The notes under the pieces were generated by a model. It was given only the letters and a program-made list of their open reading frames with translations. It was not told the DNA's origin and made no database searches. From positions 34,009,796 to 34,073,795 of the forward strand of contig OY997642.1 of assembly GCA_963921795.1 (NCBI GenBank): a DNA stretch of 64,000 nucleotides, read 5' to 3'. Origin of the DNA: Nannobrachium achirus (taxonomy: Eukaryota > Chordata > Actinopteri > Myctophiformes > Myctophidae). Of the stretch, positions 37,175-51,336 are shown piece by piece (the first letter of the stretch is position 1; the number at the start of each line of letters is the position of its first letter). Position numbers and translations under genes: made by a program.

Positions 37175-38085
37175 AAATCACCTATTGATCACTTATAATG
37201 CATTATAACAGCGTCTAAGACATTATGAAATTATTATGTATTGCAACTATGAGAATTATTTATAATACACTATGATCCTTGTCAAGACAATCTGTGAGTG
37301 TTTAAAGACTTACCAAGATACCTGATATAACAGGGGACACTCTTGACCTTGCATTTTATTTTCCATTAAATGTTAATTATACTAGACCAGGTCAACCTGG
37401 TTGTGCCAGACCCCCTGTCTGTCATCATCATTTATGACATCATGCCTTTTGTAGGCATGTCATCATCATGTCATCATCATATATACCCTTTATATAGAAA
37501 ACCCGGACAGACCGACATTTGCTTATGTAGGCCTACCCATTTCATGGGTCTGGCAAAAACAGACTTTCATAATTGGGGCCATATTCAAAGGGACTAATTG
37601 CTGTTTGGTCTAATTGGTTACTCTCTCAGCCATTTCATGTTCCAGAAAATACAACCTAACATTTGTTGCAATTTATCTGATTACTGAGAGTTGCGTAATT
37701 TTGCATCAAGCACGTTAATTAACAGTCTTGCTTTCAGCAGACAAAACTCTCTTATGTCTTACAAGGACAGTCTGACCAACAGCATTCTTAATAAATTGAA
37801 TTACTCAGAGTCCTTGAGTATGGGTGAGAGTGTATGGAGAGGGATAAGTGATTGATTTTTCTTTTCTTTTTTAAGTGTCAGTGCTTCGTCACCAGACACC
37901 AGAGACATTTGCCTCTGAAGAGTATCAATGTAAAAATTCTACCTCATTTTACCTTGTATGTCCAAATCCATTACCTTTCAGAAAATTGAATGAAGAATCT
38001 GTGTTTCAATGGATTCATTGTAGTTATAATAAGCTCTTGGTAATACTTTTCATTGGTTAAATATTTATAAAAGCTACTGACTGGA
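36304..38085. other. Non-coding sequence with a (CTTT)n microsatellite
   Basis: About twelve CTTT units at 37125-37174. Otherwise nothing recognised. Confidence 0.5.
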
Positions 38086-38375
38086 AAGGAGTCAGCTTAG
38101 GTGGTTCGAGCATCTAGTATGGATGCCTCCCAAGCGCCTTCCTCGATGCACGTCCCACTGGGAGGAGACCCCATGGCAGACCAAAGACCAGATGGAAGGA
38201 TTATATCTCCACACTGGCCTGGGAACGCCTCGGTATACTCCCGGAGGGAGAGGAGGATGTTGCTCAGGATAGGAAACTCTGGAAACCTCAGTTGGAACTG
38301 TTACCCCCGCGACCCGATTCTGGATAAGCGGTTGAAGATGGATGGAAGGATGGACAGACAGATACCACTTTTAAC
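38086..38375 (+). pseudogene. Rex3-type (RTE clade) LINE, 3' end
   Basis: The text GGAAAGGAGTCAGCTTAGGT, CGTCCCACTGGGAGGAGACC, CTGGCCTGGGAACGCCTCGG and CCCCGCGACCCGATTCTGGA matches the well-known 3' end of fish Rex3-like elements. The element finishes in GATGGATGGAAGGATGG units, the GATG tail of Rex3. In frame it gives RWFEHLVWMPP, corresponding to the C-terminus of the polymerase. The 5' end is truncated as usual and the copy has substitutions and small losses. Confidence 0.85.
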
Positions 38376-40096
38376 TTAATTAGTGTCCGTATTTTCAAAA
38401 AAACTAAAACACTAAACAAAACAATAACCATTATAGCAAAAATATCAAATCTACAATCTCACAATGCATCACATTGCATTCACATATGGTTTTATTTCCA
38501 CAACTTTCAAATATAAAATAAGGCATAAATGTATGAAAAACATAAAAAAGGAGATACAGGGTTTCTGACAGCGACAGCGTCAACGTATTACCATTCTGAA
38601 TTGACCATGAAAATCATAATAGCTACTTCCCACAATGTAATGAGAAGTACATTACTGTGTGAATGAGCTCTACACTCTGACACATGCGGGGAAGGTGACT
38701 ATCCCAGGATCAGCAGGGCTGTCCTGTCACCATGTGTGTGGACAGAGTTGGCCAGGAGGAGAGGGGACAAAGGAGCCGATTAGTTGGACATAGAACTCGT
38801 AATGCACTCTCGGGGGACCTGTACGGCGGGCAGCTCAATGTAGCAGCCAGGTTCAATGAACAATTAAGGGAGCTGGGGGCAGTCACAGTGGCTTAGCCTG
38901 ATGCTCCACAACTTGGCGCCAGGGCCGGGCACTGAGGGTCACTTTCAACCCTTGTCAGTCCACCTGTGTGTCTTAATGCACGCTTCCACACTGACCACGA
39001 GAGCCAAGAACAGAGGCCGTCGGGAGTGAAAGGGAAAAGGTGGTGGGTGTGGGAGGAGGTAGACGACACCCCGTTCCCCACAATTGTTTCTGACAACACC
39101 TTTGGCTCCTCTCCCAGATCACCAGCAATACATATATTTATTCTTTATGTCCTTGTTATCCCTGGCTCTTTAATGAATTATGTATGGTCGGCCGAGTGAA
39201 GGGGTAGAGAGCATTTCCTTGTGAGTAAACATACCAATAAAAGAGGAGATGACTGCCATAAAATGATACGGAAGGCATCATTTGGCCTTTTACTGAAATG
39301 GGTTTCAAAAAGATGCCTTAATGTGGCAAGCAGCTTTTATAAGCTACACAGACACAATTGGTGATGGCCAAGCTGCTTGGCAAAAGTATTTGCAGAAAAC
39401 CCAGCAGGTGGTGACGGAGATTGTAAGAAAGTGAATCAAAAGGAGCTGTTTTATCACTGCAACAAGGTTTATTGCAAAATTATGAAACCACAACAACACT
39501 ACTAATGTGTAGTACTGACATATTCGGGTTAGGGTTAGGGTTAGTACTTAAAAAGTGCAAGTATGAATTATTAAATGGCAAAGGCAGCAATTATTTGTCA
39601 GTGTTTTCATCTCAGTCCTTTTTCTTAACTCATATTGATTACCCAATAATGAATATTACCAGTCACGCACTGATTATGTTGGAAGCAAGTATACAATCCT
39701 CAAACGGCTTTTCTTCAATACCAAATTACAGGCAAGATGAAATGTTGACACCCAGGGAAGGGAGACTATTTTTCACCACAAGCAGCTTCATGAGCACTCT
39801 TTCACCTAGAAGTCCTTAGAGAAATCTCCACTCCAATTTACAGCTTCCACGCGTGAATGTAGAAAATGACTGTCTTGAAACGGGGAATTGAGTTCCTCTT
39901 GAGCATTCCATGAATTTGGAGGAGAAACCATCACATTCACAGAAAGCTCAGGGGAGCATCGCTGAACAGCAATGACTCTCCCCCTCACCATGCATGGAGT
40001 AAACGCTTTAAGATTATTTGCAGATGTGCACTCGTATATAACTGGCATTAGCATACCCTTCTATTGTTCTTTCATTCTGCTGCACATAAGCACACC
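38376..40096. other. Non-coding single-copy-like sequence with a short telomeric tract
   Basis: GGGTTAGGGTTAGGGTTAG at 39527-39545 is three units of the vertebrate telomere repeat. 38560-38960 and 39190-39475 are non-repetitive blocks with the look of conserved non-coding DNA. No gene seen. Confidence 0.45.
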
Positions 40097-40180
40097 CAGG
40101 GTGAACAGCGTTCATTTTTGGTACCAAATTCTGGGCCCTGGGTACAAGGATTCACTGCGTTATTTTGTGCTTTAACTATT

Positions 40181-40232
40181 GAAAAATAGAAGATATACAA
40201 GCTCACAAGCGAGCTTGTAGATCTGCTATTTA
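40181..40232. repeat. AGATCTACAAG hairpin module, short loop, first of pair
   Basis: GAAAAATAGAAGATATACAA then GCTCACAAGCGAGC and TTGTAGATCTGCTATTTATT. The GC tip is lost. Confidence 0.8.
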
Positions 40233-40437
40233 TTTATTTCTTATTCGTGAAAATTTGTCCTATATTTCTATGTCAGTGGTGCTCAAACGTTTTCATGTGA
40301 AGGACCCCTTAAAATGATATCTATTTAGCCATGGACCCCCATCTCAAAATATTTTAGCTCCAGGGATCCCCCAGAAGCAAAATTTGAGTTTCAAAAAATA
40401 AACATATATTCAAAGATTTGCACACATTTTCACGACT

Positions 40438-40482
40438 CTAGCTCGCAGCTGTGAGCTTGTATATCTGCTATTTTTCAATGGT
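40438..40482. repeat. AGATCTACAAG hairpin module, second of pair, left arm lost
   Basis: Only CTCGCAGCTGTGAGC and TTGTATATCTGCTATTTTTC remain. A deletion removed the left arm beyond GCTCGCAG. Confidence 0.7.
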
Positions 40483-40562
40483 TAAAGTATACAATAATTA
40501 AGGCCCCTCCAACTTGGGCCCTAGTAACTCAGTCCCTCTTTTCCCCCCCTTGTGACACCCCC

Positions 40563-42190
40563 AGATCCAGTGTTGAGGGTATGGTGGTCAGAACAGGGCA
40601 TTGATAGGTTCAGAGTATCGAGCCTTTTAATTGGAGCTCTACATAATAAAAGAAGGAGAGGGAGGTGGAAGTGCACTTTAATAAATGATCAAACGGCCAT
40701 TAAAGGGGAATGTGTTTGCATCAATTAATCATCCCCTCAGATGCCACTAATCGGCCATTTCCACCCAAGTATCAAAGCAGCCCAGCCGACTACACCAGTT
40801 GTGCTGAATCTCGCCCATCGTTCATCATCGTTTTACTGTGCTCTTAAACGGGTCTCCGTTCTTCGGAATGGGTGATTAAATACTATTGCAGCAGAGTAAG
40901 CTTTGCCATTGAAAAGTTATTCTGGAGTTTGGCTGCAGTTTGTATAGTGTAACAGAATCAAAGCAGCAAGTAACAGTATTGCTACACTGTTTCTACAGTA
41001 TCTATTTATCGTCTACTGTAAATTATAATTGATCCATGGAATACTCATCATGATAGATTATAAGTTGGTGAACCCTTTTGAAACAGTTTGTACACTGCTA
41101 CTCCTAAAATACAGTACACAAATGTAACTCCAATTCAGTAATAAGGGTAATAATAATAATAATAATAATAAATGCAATCCAAGCAGTTATAAGCATCATA
41201 ATTAACTTTGTACAATTCACAAATGATTAAGAGAGTAAATAAATGTGGAAGAAAGCACTACGATGACTACTGTTACGGCAATATGATACTAATCATAATA
41301 CAACTATTTCTGTATACTGACAATACTATACTGTGAATGTAACCATGTAGCCAATACTACTACTGCTGCTGCTACTACTAAAATACAAAATAATACAATT
41401 ATAAACAAACAGGGAGCCAATGGAGCAAGGCCACGACCGATGTAATAACAGTCATACTATTTTGTACCGGTGAGGAAACCGGTACAGTATAACTACTGTA
41501 AAACTACTGCCAATATACTATAGTCTTTCTAGTACAACTCTAACCCCAAAAATATTACTACTGCCTATGCTATACTACAAGTACCGTTTCTGCTAATAGG
41601 CTACTATTATTACTTTTACTACTACCTTACAACTTCCGCGGCTGCTATGAAAACTACAACAACGACTGCAAATAATGATATAATAATTATAATGACAAAG
41701 TCATGACTATGCAATGAGTTGCTTTATCACCTCCATCCAATCTCCCGACGATCACATTCTCGTCTGTCTTTAATTAAGATGAAAGCCCACGCTGATGCCC
41801 TTTATATTTACTGCATCAGTGAGCCTCCAGGTTAATCCAGGCAGGGATTATCTACAATCTATACTGTTTGAGTTTGACCCCTCATGTAATAAAGTCACGG
41901 GTACTGTAACCACAGGTGAATCTGCTTCCAGAGGTGATTTAATCATTTGTAAGGAATCTGTAGGGTCTGAGTCTTGTCCTTTCTTGAGAAGGGCAATGGA
42001 GCTATGAGTACATTAATAATCCGTCAAACGATAGTGTCCCACACCAAAATCTGATGTACAAACAAGTACAACAGCTGTGTTTGGTGTGGAGAACCATCGT
42101 ATGACTCGTATATTGGCAACAGTATCAGGATTTAGAGTAAGGGGCCACCCACAAGCCATGATATTGAACAAAAAAAATAAGTTGGGTTTG
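40563..42190. other. Non-coding single-copy-like sequence
   Basis: 40670-40960 is a non-repetitive block that could be a conserved regulatory element. 40960-41700 is rich in short ACTAC/AATA motifs, with an (AAT)n run at 41148-41171. No gene seen. Confidence 0.45.
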
Positions 42191-42500
42191 GCTTTATTGC
42201 GACCGTAGGTCGCAGTTACTTGCACACTATCCAAACCTCCACCGGCTGTCCCTCCGTCACTCCGTCACTCCCTCTGTCACACGTCACACGTCACACTTTT
42301 GCCCTGCTCATATCTCTGCAACCGTTGCCCCGATCCATGCCAGATTTTGCACACACACTCCTTGCCTGCCAAACTACAACCTCCAAGGACCCCCGGAGTT
42401 TCGGGGACCCCCAGGTCCCTGGGGGACCCCCAGGTGTAAAAAATTACCAAATGTGCAAAAATGACCAAATGACCACCCCAACGGGGCTGCTCTCTCTGTG

Positions 42501-42575
<75 letters not shown>

Positions 42576-42588
42576 CTCTCTCTCTCTC
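42501..42588. repeat. (CA)n then (CT)n microsatellite
   Basis: About 72 bp of CA followed by a short CT run. Confidence 0.95.
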
Positions 42589-42635
42589 AAACATAATGTG
42601 TGACCTGCCAAGTGGCAAGGAATGTTGCCACTGTC

Positions 42636-42736
<101 letters not shown>

Positions 42737-43420
42737 CTTCACACCAGGGAGTCCAGGAAGGATGAGCCTCCATGCTTAAATAAACAGACCTGGGTCCACT
42801 ATCAAGATCTGCCTGTGGGTGTGTCTACTTTTAGCAGGAGAGCTTGCATCTTGCATGCTAGTATTGGCATTTCTCACTTGCACACTATCCAAACCTCCAC
42901 CGGCTGTCCCTCCGAACTCTGGAGTGTCAGGTGATCATTGCTGAAACCTCAGAACAATAGCCACATATTAGCAACCATAAATACAGATGCCCACCCTTTA
43001 GCTAACAGAAACTGCTTTTGTAAATGCTGGAATGTTAAAAAGGTCATCTCTTTCACTTTCAATTGTATACATTAGCTATTGTTCATAACTACACAGTCAT
43101 GTCATCAAAATGCATCTGTCCCATCTAGCGCCACCATCTGGCTGATTTTAAAAAAAAACATTTTTGGACACTGCTCCTACAGAATTTGCCCTAAAATCAC
43201 ACAAACCACTACACAGTATCTCTACAGTCACCCTGCTCCTACAGATTTTGCCCTAAAATCATGCACACCAGTACACAGTATCTCTACAGTCATGTAATCA
43301 CAACGCATCTGTCCCATCTAGCGCCACCATCAGGACGATTTTGCACAAACTACTTTTTGGCCTATTTATGGAGATAAGCGACCAACGGTCGCTTATCTCC
43401 CGATTAGGGAGTCTTACTGG

Positions 43421-46400
43421 TTTAAAATGTAATCTCTCTGGGCTGTGTCACAGGCCTGACGCTGTTGACAGAAAAAAAATGATCAATGACAGTAGATCAG
43501 CCCCATGGGAAGTGTAAGATACACATCACATGATTAATGGCTTTGCCAGCTGTCATGAACTATACTGGACCAATATGGTGAAGGCATCATAAATCACATC
43601 AGTTCTGACGCATGAAGGTTTTGTGCACTTTATAAAAGCTAACTTTGCTGCATTTGACTTATGGCTCCCTGAAAGATATCCGTGTAGTTTTGTTAGGATG
43701 ACTTTTTGTTTGTTTGGTTTTGGCACACATTTGGCTTACAATAGTCATTCCAATCACAGAATGTCCCCAAGAAGATGATTTAACCTCCTTGGAGCTGAAA
43801 ACATCAGAAAAGCATTGAGCCATAAAAGTATGTATATTATCATTACACTGCATTACTGATTTGCATTTTGCATCTTTTTTGCACCTCTCAGTTGTGTTCA
43901 ACTGATGCCTATGAATGCTCCATGAATGACCAAACCTAACATAGTAATTATGTGTGCAAAGACCACCTTTTTCAGTCAAACGCGAAACATATTCTTCCCC
44001 CGATTATGATAAAACGCGTTTTTTATGCACATTTGCATTCCAATAACATGCCTGTAGATCACTGGGATACCATGTGGTCAAAATAACTCGCCTTAATGGC
44101 CACATTAGCATGACAGGTCACCAGAGGTGCTGCATGGAAATGATTACAAATCCTCCCTCCCATGCCTTAACGTGCACAAGTACATTAATCACAGGTATAC
44201 CGGTATGTGGTTGTCCAATGTACAGCAACACAGAATGAGCCAGAGAAACGATGCTTAGATAGAGAGACAGACAGACACATGGCTAGATACATAGATACTG
44301 TTAATGTAAAGCACTGGGTTGCTTACACAAATATTTCAGAGAGCATTTCAAAAAACATTATTAATGTCTGTCCATGCATGGTTCACTATCCAGCAGAAGC
44401 TAAATATTTGCCATTTAATCTGAAGGGATTGGAGGATAAATGAATCCTGGAAATCAGTTTCTTTATTAAAAATAAATCTTTCACCGCACCACGATCCCTC
44501 TATTTGCTTGACTCATAACCCCTATAGTTATTTCCCAACTGTACTGTACTGACTGTACTTTTCTTTACAAACACTATCTAGTTTGAGCTTCCCTTAGCTG
44601 CAGGTTTAATCATACGTCGCTGGGTCAGAGCACAATCATTGAAGAGCTCAATTACTGGCTCTGTGTCTCAAGTCTGTATACATCTTTACTATCACCAAGA
44701 CAGAGGCAAAGAAACAGCAAAGGTCATGCCAACTTCGATAAGAGCAAGGTGAGAGGAGTGCCCTGACATGAATTCAGAAATCTTATATCACATCCATTGC
44801 ATATGCTACCATTTTAGATGTACATTGCTGGTGCTCAATATGTTTAATTTGAATATGTCATCTTATCACAACCCAGCCTTCATTTGTCCTGGCTGAGGGA
44901 GGGATAAAAGGACTGAGAGAATCATAAGCTTGCACTGATTGGCCAGTCAGTGTATCTTCCCCAGGGTTATATGGCAGCGAGCTGACCAGTGAGCGAAAGC
45001 TAAAGCAGTATCTTCCCTATAGGGGATATTCAGCACCTGACCAATAAGTATATAGCTAAAGTACCATCGCACGGTGAACTGTCACTGGGAGCAACACACA
45101 GTGGTTGCTGCACGTGGTTTGGTCAAATTCACAGCTGAGGGAACACTGGAGTTAATCTGGGTGCAAAGGAATCAAAACACAACAGGGAAAACAGTGACCT
45201 TCGAGGGTTCACAGAATGGCACATGTAATTGCAAGGCCAGCCATATTTTCAACCAACTCCTGCACCTTCATTTACAGTAACGTGTCGATTAAATGCTGTG
45301 CTCCCATTGTCTTCATATTTGTCGTTGTCCTTCAGGCACAGCTGATATGCCCTGCTTGGTTAGATAACCTCTGGCAGCGACTAATGCTTGGGTGATGATA
45401 ATCTATATCTATTTTAATTATTGATCCCATATCATCCACCTCTGCTTAGTGTTTCTGGTGAAACGGAGAGGATCTTTTGCTGTTTCAATAAAAACTTGAG
45501 TGGGGTTACTGAAATGGGTCAGTGTAAACAATTGAAAATGTGATACAAGGCTTAATCATTATAGTCCCCTTTGTTGAGCCCTTTCCTTCTACATGATCTC
45601 TTTTCTGTGTGCAACTGCATGACTGGTTGTTCTGTTTCATGACTTTGTTGTTTGGAACTAAATCCTTTTTTCTCACAGAATGCCTTCTTTTCCTGTTTGT
45701 TTAAGAGGTCACGTTTAAAGGATGGTGTCCCTCGAGTTAAGCATTATGAGTGGAACAAGTCTAAAAGCTTCTAGTTCAGTAAACTGGAGCGCTCTGGTGA
45801 TAACTACTTAGCATAGTGTTTTCCTACATGCAAGCGCTAGCAAAATCTCCCATCCGCATCTACCATAAGTACCAGGAGACGAAATTGTCCCCATAGATGT
45901 GATGTTCCTGATGTGAGTGGGTCAAAAAAGTGTATTCCACTGACAATGTGCAAGTTTGACTAGCTATTGCACACAAACGTAAACAGTTACGTTGGAGGGG
46001 GAAAAAAGGAAATATAAAATCCAAAAATGTTTCCAGTGTTAATGTGGTGGGTTGATCCTTAATTGGTTGAAGCTCCTAACACCCCAGGTTGTAGATTTTG
46101 TTTGAGACCAAAGTAGGACAGACAAAGCAATTTCTTGACAACCTTGCAAATGATCTATTTTAGGCATGACATCTGCTGTATCTGTTTGAGCATTACATGT
46201 ACAGTACTGATTCACTTTCATCAGCAAGCATAAGCAAACAGACATACTTTTGATGTCATGGTCTCTGCTTTATTAAGACATGTGTCCTGGTCACGTGAAT
46301 ACAATATATATTCTCTGCACAGTACAGCGAGTACACATTAATAAATGTAAAATATTGCTGTGTGTACTGCCTGGCGGCATATTGTTTCCCAAGCTTTCCA

Positions 46401-46640
46401 CCAAGGGGCTAGCTTCTTCTGGGTTCTTGTTGAATCTGCTGTTCCTATTAATGGCCCAGCAGATGTCGCTATTTCACCTTTTACTGGTGTCAAGACTTTT
46501 GTATATCTCTATGAGGTTTTGGCAACCTTAACACTTGATTTTATTATCATAGCAAACCATTTCATAACACTTTATGTTTTCAATCACTACTTTGGCTAGT
46601 CTTTTTTTAAATCATCAATCATGATAGCATTTAGTAAATC
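43421..46640. other. Non-coding single-copy-like sequence
   Basis: Over 3 kb without gene, RNA or clear repeat. AATAAA motifs occur but no reading frame or splice structure accompanies them. Confidence 0.5.
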
Positions 46641-46644
46641 AGTA

Positions 46645-47018
46645 AGATGCCCTAAGGACGAGAAGCGACCTCACCCTAAAGGGTGATGTCGCGCTGAAAC
46701 AACAGACAGACAGACACAACACAATATGATGATTGATGACATCAGGGATCTCCATATATGGGCATAAAAGGGACATGGACAAATTAATTTGCAAGTGTGC
46801 TCGCATCGCGACAACCACACTGGTAATCATGAGTGACACAATATGTCCATACATGGGCATTCCTCTGTAGATATGGGCTTAATATTGATGACATCAGGAA
46901 TCTCCATATACCGGTATGGGCATAAAAGGAACAAGGACAGAATTAATTTGCAAGTGTGGTTGCGGTGACGCGGGTCACATGAATGATATGTAGGCTATGT
47001 TTCTAGGATTTCTACTGG
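46645..47018 (+). mobile_element. Helitron-like fragment related to the 16925/26868 family
   Basis: An opening hairpin GCGACCTCACCC-TAA-AGGGTGATGTCGC (46666-46692) is followed by (ACAG)n. ATCTCCATATATGGGCATAA then appears twice (46748 and 46901), a phrase shared with the other Helitron-like copies. It may end at CTGG before T (47015-47019). Confidence 0.45.
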
Positions 47019-50000
47019 TTCCATAGAGTGAAGACCCACCCTCCAGCCAATAACATTCATTTGATTCATTTCCGTGTTCATTTCTAAGAAAGATGGCGGT
47101 TTGCGATCGCAGAAAAATAGTCTTCATTTACGGTCTATTGAAACCAATGGCGTGACGCTGTCGATTATTTTATGCTTGCCACTCAACTGAATCATCACTT
47201 ACCACCCTCCACATCGAGGGTCTACTACATTCACAACACCATTAGTGTTTGCGATATCTTGTGTACAAACTAGGGTGGCATAAGAGGAAAGTTCATGGAT
47301 TCACTGAAATCAAAAAGCTTCAAATTGTTCGGCGAGCAAATGGTAAACAGCCATTTCCATGGCAATCCAGTTTTTCAACATAATCTTCTTTGGTACTGAT
47401 CGACTGACCTTACCATCTTATTAATACAAAATAAAATGTTTTGCTGAACCTTTAGGTCATGTGAAAATCTAAATTCAATAATTTCTCCTTTATTTGACCA
47501 AATGGGTTCCCAAGATTGGTCCTGCAGATCATATAGCTCATGCTACAGTAGCCTAACCTATAATATATGGCTGTACGGTACATTGATCCGCAGGCCCGGA
47601 TTTATATGACATGAGGCCCCTGGGCAAGGGGAAATAAAGAGGCCCTTGTGTGCGCGCAAGAATTCCACCTCCGGTCCATCTGACCACACCGTGACCTCAC
47701 CTCCGGACCGGCCCGTGCATAATGTGACTGTGTGCAGAGGCGTAATTTGACCAATATCTAGGGTGTTGCAAGGAATTAAGTGTTTTACCCATTTTTGGGT
47801 GCTTTTTATATAATTTCGGGTGTTTATTCCCCACACAACAGTCTAACAAGGAGCTGCAGATAGCTGTTACTATTTATTTAGCATGCAGCGAAACACACAC
47901 ACACACACGCGGATACATAATTGGAGTTTGCGTGCATGTGTGTAGCCTATGTGTGTGGAAAGTACCGGATACATAGAGTGGGCGGGCTTTAGACTGCACT
48001 AAGCTTTCAGAGCAGCTACATGCAGTGTGGCCAGCAGAGCAGAAGCTCTCAATAATAAAACAAAATGTAGGCTACTGTAACTAAACACAAATATCACTTT
48101 ATTTGGATTGTAATACTTTAAAATGTCATCATTAAATTAACTCATTCAGGGTCTTTTCAAAATGGCTTCCAAGTTCCACACCGCCTCCCTCTCCATAGAC
48201 TTCCATGTAATTCATAGTGCATGGATAATGCACGCCCATGCCTAGATCGTGCACCACGTGTGTGCACACTGTTCACAGCCTTCAAACAAAAAAATCCGAA
48301 TGGAAATCCGTTCAGGCATTCATGAGCTAGCAGCCATTATGTTTTCTTGAAATGTAAACAAACATGGCTGCCATGTTTGAAAGATGGGGTTGGTATGGGG
48401 GTTAAACATGGAATTTCGCGATTGCGATCATGCCTACTACATTTTTTGGGGTCCAAAAGTCTTACAGTAATGACCACAACTCCCATCTCCATCTACTGTA
48501 CAACATCATCAGGTGATGAATGCACTGCATTACTGATATTTGGTCAAAATACTTTAACGCACGCACGCACGCACGCACGCACGCACACACACAACTTGAC
48601 CCCACTGATCATTATTTTGTGGTACAAATATGGCCTTGTTGAAATGGTATTCATTAAAGAGCAGATGTCCATCCTGATCAGAGACATCCATAACAACAGC
48701 TCTCTGGCCATGAGCCAACAGCCAACCCACTGCAAAGGGTCAGTAGAATTTTAAGCAAGGTTGGAGTTATCAAATGTCCTGTAGTTGACACAGAACCAGA
48801 ATTTGTCTGACTGTGGGTGTCATCTGGCACAACATCCTCATTAGTCCTGAGAACAGCAAGCCAAGACCCGACCGTTGGATTAGTGGAAAAGGGGGCAGAG
48901 GCAATCCAAGCAGACAACCCACACCTCTGTGATTAATTCTGCTAGGGTCAAGGCCCCAACCATTGTGGTTTTGATCTTGTCAGGTTATTTGTGTCATAAT
49001 GTTCCTTTCCTTGAAACACTCTACCAAAAGATCAGAAGCACTGGGGAACAAAGATGGACCACATTCCCATAAAGTCTGTGGGTCACTGGTTGATAACGAT
49101 GGCTTCTATGACTAAAACAGTTATTCTATTTACTTTACTCGCGTGTTCAACAAAGACACTCTGCATTAGGCAAGAGGCCACGTTGTTCAGGATGTTATAG
49201 GTGTAGGTTGCCCAGGCGGCTGTTAAAAGTAAACGTTAACAGTACAAAGCTTGTTTTTGCTTTCCTGCAATATGGTGTATGACTGCTTGCGGGCATGTTT
49301 CTTAATTAATTTACAAACATACACTGATACACTTATACAGTATAAAATCAATATAACTGAACTACACACTCCACAATACTTTTGCTCTTACAGATCAACA
49401 GCTAAAGCATTTCAAAGTCATTTCTAATTTACATTTCAAGTAAACACATCTGAAATGGGGGGTAAAAACGTAATGAAATATTCATGGGAGATAACTAAAG
49501 CTACACTTGGATCATGTTGAATTGTATACGTGACTGTACCGAACATATTATACAGTATGTCCATAGCTGCCCTTGGCTTTCCACTCTGTCAAATGCAATA
49601 AATGCAAAAAAGGACAGGAATCATAGCTGTTCGCTGAAGAAAATTAAGTAAACAATAAACTTTCCTCTGCATTTAGGAAAGTAGCATTATCAAATGTTGT
49701 AGGGACATGGTTCAATGTCAGGTAGCAGAAACAAGAACACGAAAGACACTTACAGTTCTTAAGGCCTTTCTAGCTTCCTTGGTTTACACTAAAGTTTGGT
49801 TTGTCTATAGCATTTCAGACAGAAGTGGGGAAATACCCTTTTGGCCACGAAGGAAGATATTAAGCTTCTTTATTAGTGTACTATTGTATACTCTGCACCT
49901 GACATGAAGTATCATTATTAATTCATGGTTTACCTGGTCAAACTTGTTTTCTACCAAATATAAATGTATCGTTTGATCCATTGAGAGTCCGGTGGTCTTG

Positions 50001-50090
50001 TACAGATATGCTCTTGTTAGAACAAACAGTCCTCAGCCAGGGGATAATGTTGCATTGAGGTGAAATACATTGTGTGCTTGGCTTGAGTGC
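47019..50090. other. Non-coding sequence with a (CGCA)n repeat
   Basis: A (CGCA)n run is at 48557-48586. AAAGATGGCGGTTTGCGATC at 47091 is a YY1-like site. CATGGCTGCCATG at 48363 is a small palindrome. No gene is seen. Confidence 0.45.
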
Positions 50091-50129
50091 GCAGCAACCT
50101 GCAGTATCATTGTGTCTGATGCTGGATTT

Positions 50130-51160
50130 ATATTTAGTGGCCAAGGCCACGAAGTGGCAAAAGGCCACTCCTTGATATTGGACTTCAGTATTATTATTCC
50201 GCCACTTTTTCTCTAGCGGCTAGACCGTGCAGTCGCTTTTTACGAAACTCGGCAGTATGGCAGAGGACTATGCCAAATGGCTAAAACGCGAAGCTCGCAA
50301 CAATCGGCCAAAGGGTGGCGCTGTAGGAAGCCTTTGAAAAATGCCAACTTTGAACTGGTGTAGCTCATGCCCTGTTTCAGGTACAGCAATGAAACCTGTA
50401 TACACTTATGCGTCTCCTCATGCCGAACAACTTTTACGCTCTGACTTTTGACCTCTGACCTTTACCTCTCCCACAATTTTGAATTATATGAAAAACAGTC
50501 AAAATCTATCTCCTCCTGGGATTTTCGCGTAACGTGCGTGAAACATTTTTTTACATGAACTTTGGACCAATGCGGTCATCGCACAGCGGCCGGATTTTCT
50601 TTAAAGCAAAACATTATTTTTTAATAATTCACTCAATGTTGCAGTTTTATGCAAATTATTCTTCTGCCTCTAAATCATACATGCAAAGTGACACGTTCAT
50701 GGCATTTGGCAAATATGTCGAGGGTTAGTCCAAATATCACTGAAAGCAATCTTACTCGAATTGGCCAAAGGGGGGCGCTATACGAAGCGTTTGAAAACTC
50801 AAACTTTAAAGGGGCATAAGTCATGCCTCGTTTCGTTTGAAGACATGCAACTTGCTTACACGCGTGCCTTGACTCAGGCTGAAGACATCTGTGTCTTTGT
50901 TAAGTAAGCTCCGCCCTTCGATTTTCCGCCTTTTGGAGCAGTTCGTAAAACACTTAAACCCGCTTTTATTCCGGAACTTTCGCGTCACGTGCACGGAACT
51001 TTTTTTACATGAACTTTGGACCAATATCTAAAGATCTGTCAGATCGGATTTTTTAAAAATTGAAACATGCTTTTTTAATAATTCAATTCATATTGCGGTT
51101 TTATGCAAATTATTCTTCTGCCTCTAAAACAAACATTCAAAGTAATATTTTCTCACTGTG
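50130..51160. repeat. Dispersed repeat with two diverged ~480-bp tandem units
   Basis: TTGGCCAAAGG..GGCGCT, AAGCGTTTGAAAA, CATGAACTTTGGACCAAT and TTTTATGCAAATTATTCTTCTG all occur once in 50300-50670 and again in 50760-51125. It opens with a small hairpin (GTGGCCAAGGCCAC) and TATTATTCCGCC. The family is probably Helitron-related, but I see no diagnostic end. Confidence 0.55.
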
Positions 51161-51164
51161 CAGA

Positions 51165-51238
51165 GCTGTGCATAGTTCACATGGTAAGGCCTTTGTCTAT
51201 CATTCCAGAAGTCTCCTGTTCAAGCCTTACCTCATGCA
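51165..51238 (+). tRNA. tRNA-like sequence, likely pseudo-tRNA or SINE head
   Basis: An A-box-like TAGTTCACATGGTAAGG is followed by a B box GTTCAAGCC that fits GWTCRANNC, spaced as in a tRNA. The stems are poor. It follows directly after the tandem dispersed repeat and may be part of that element. Confidence 0.35.
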
Positions 51239-51336
51239 TTTAAAATACATTTTACAACATTTTGCCGTGAAAACCCTGGTATTGCAACTAAACATGGCAA
51301 CCCGACCAAACATGGCAACCCTATTAAGCAAGAGAG

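Larger units (their letters stand above)
40097..40562 (+). mobile_element. hAT-like element, CAGGGGCGTCAC family, degraded copy
   Basis: The left end is decayed (CAGGGTGAACAGCG, then ACCAAATTCTGGGCCCTGG). The right end is CCCCTTGTGACACCCCCAG. The body aligns with the copy at 51717, including both hairpin positions. No target duplication. Confidence 0.75.

Noticed and set aside
38440-38515. Possible further copy of the AGATCTACAAG hairpin (CAAATCTACAATCTCACAATG)
   Set aside because: Only a partial left-arm match and no pairing right arm. Too weak to list.
46360-46600. Open frames of about 80 codons on the plus strand
   Set aside because: Two frames overlap with no domain, and the composition is that of the surrounding non-coding DNA.
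49938-50168. Short minus-strand frame before the tandem dispersed repeat
   Set aside because: No domain, no start context, and it runs into repeat sequence.
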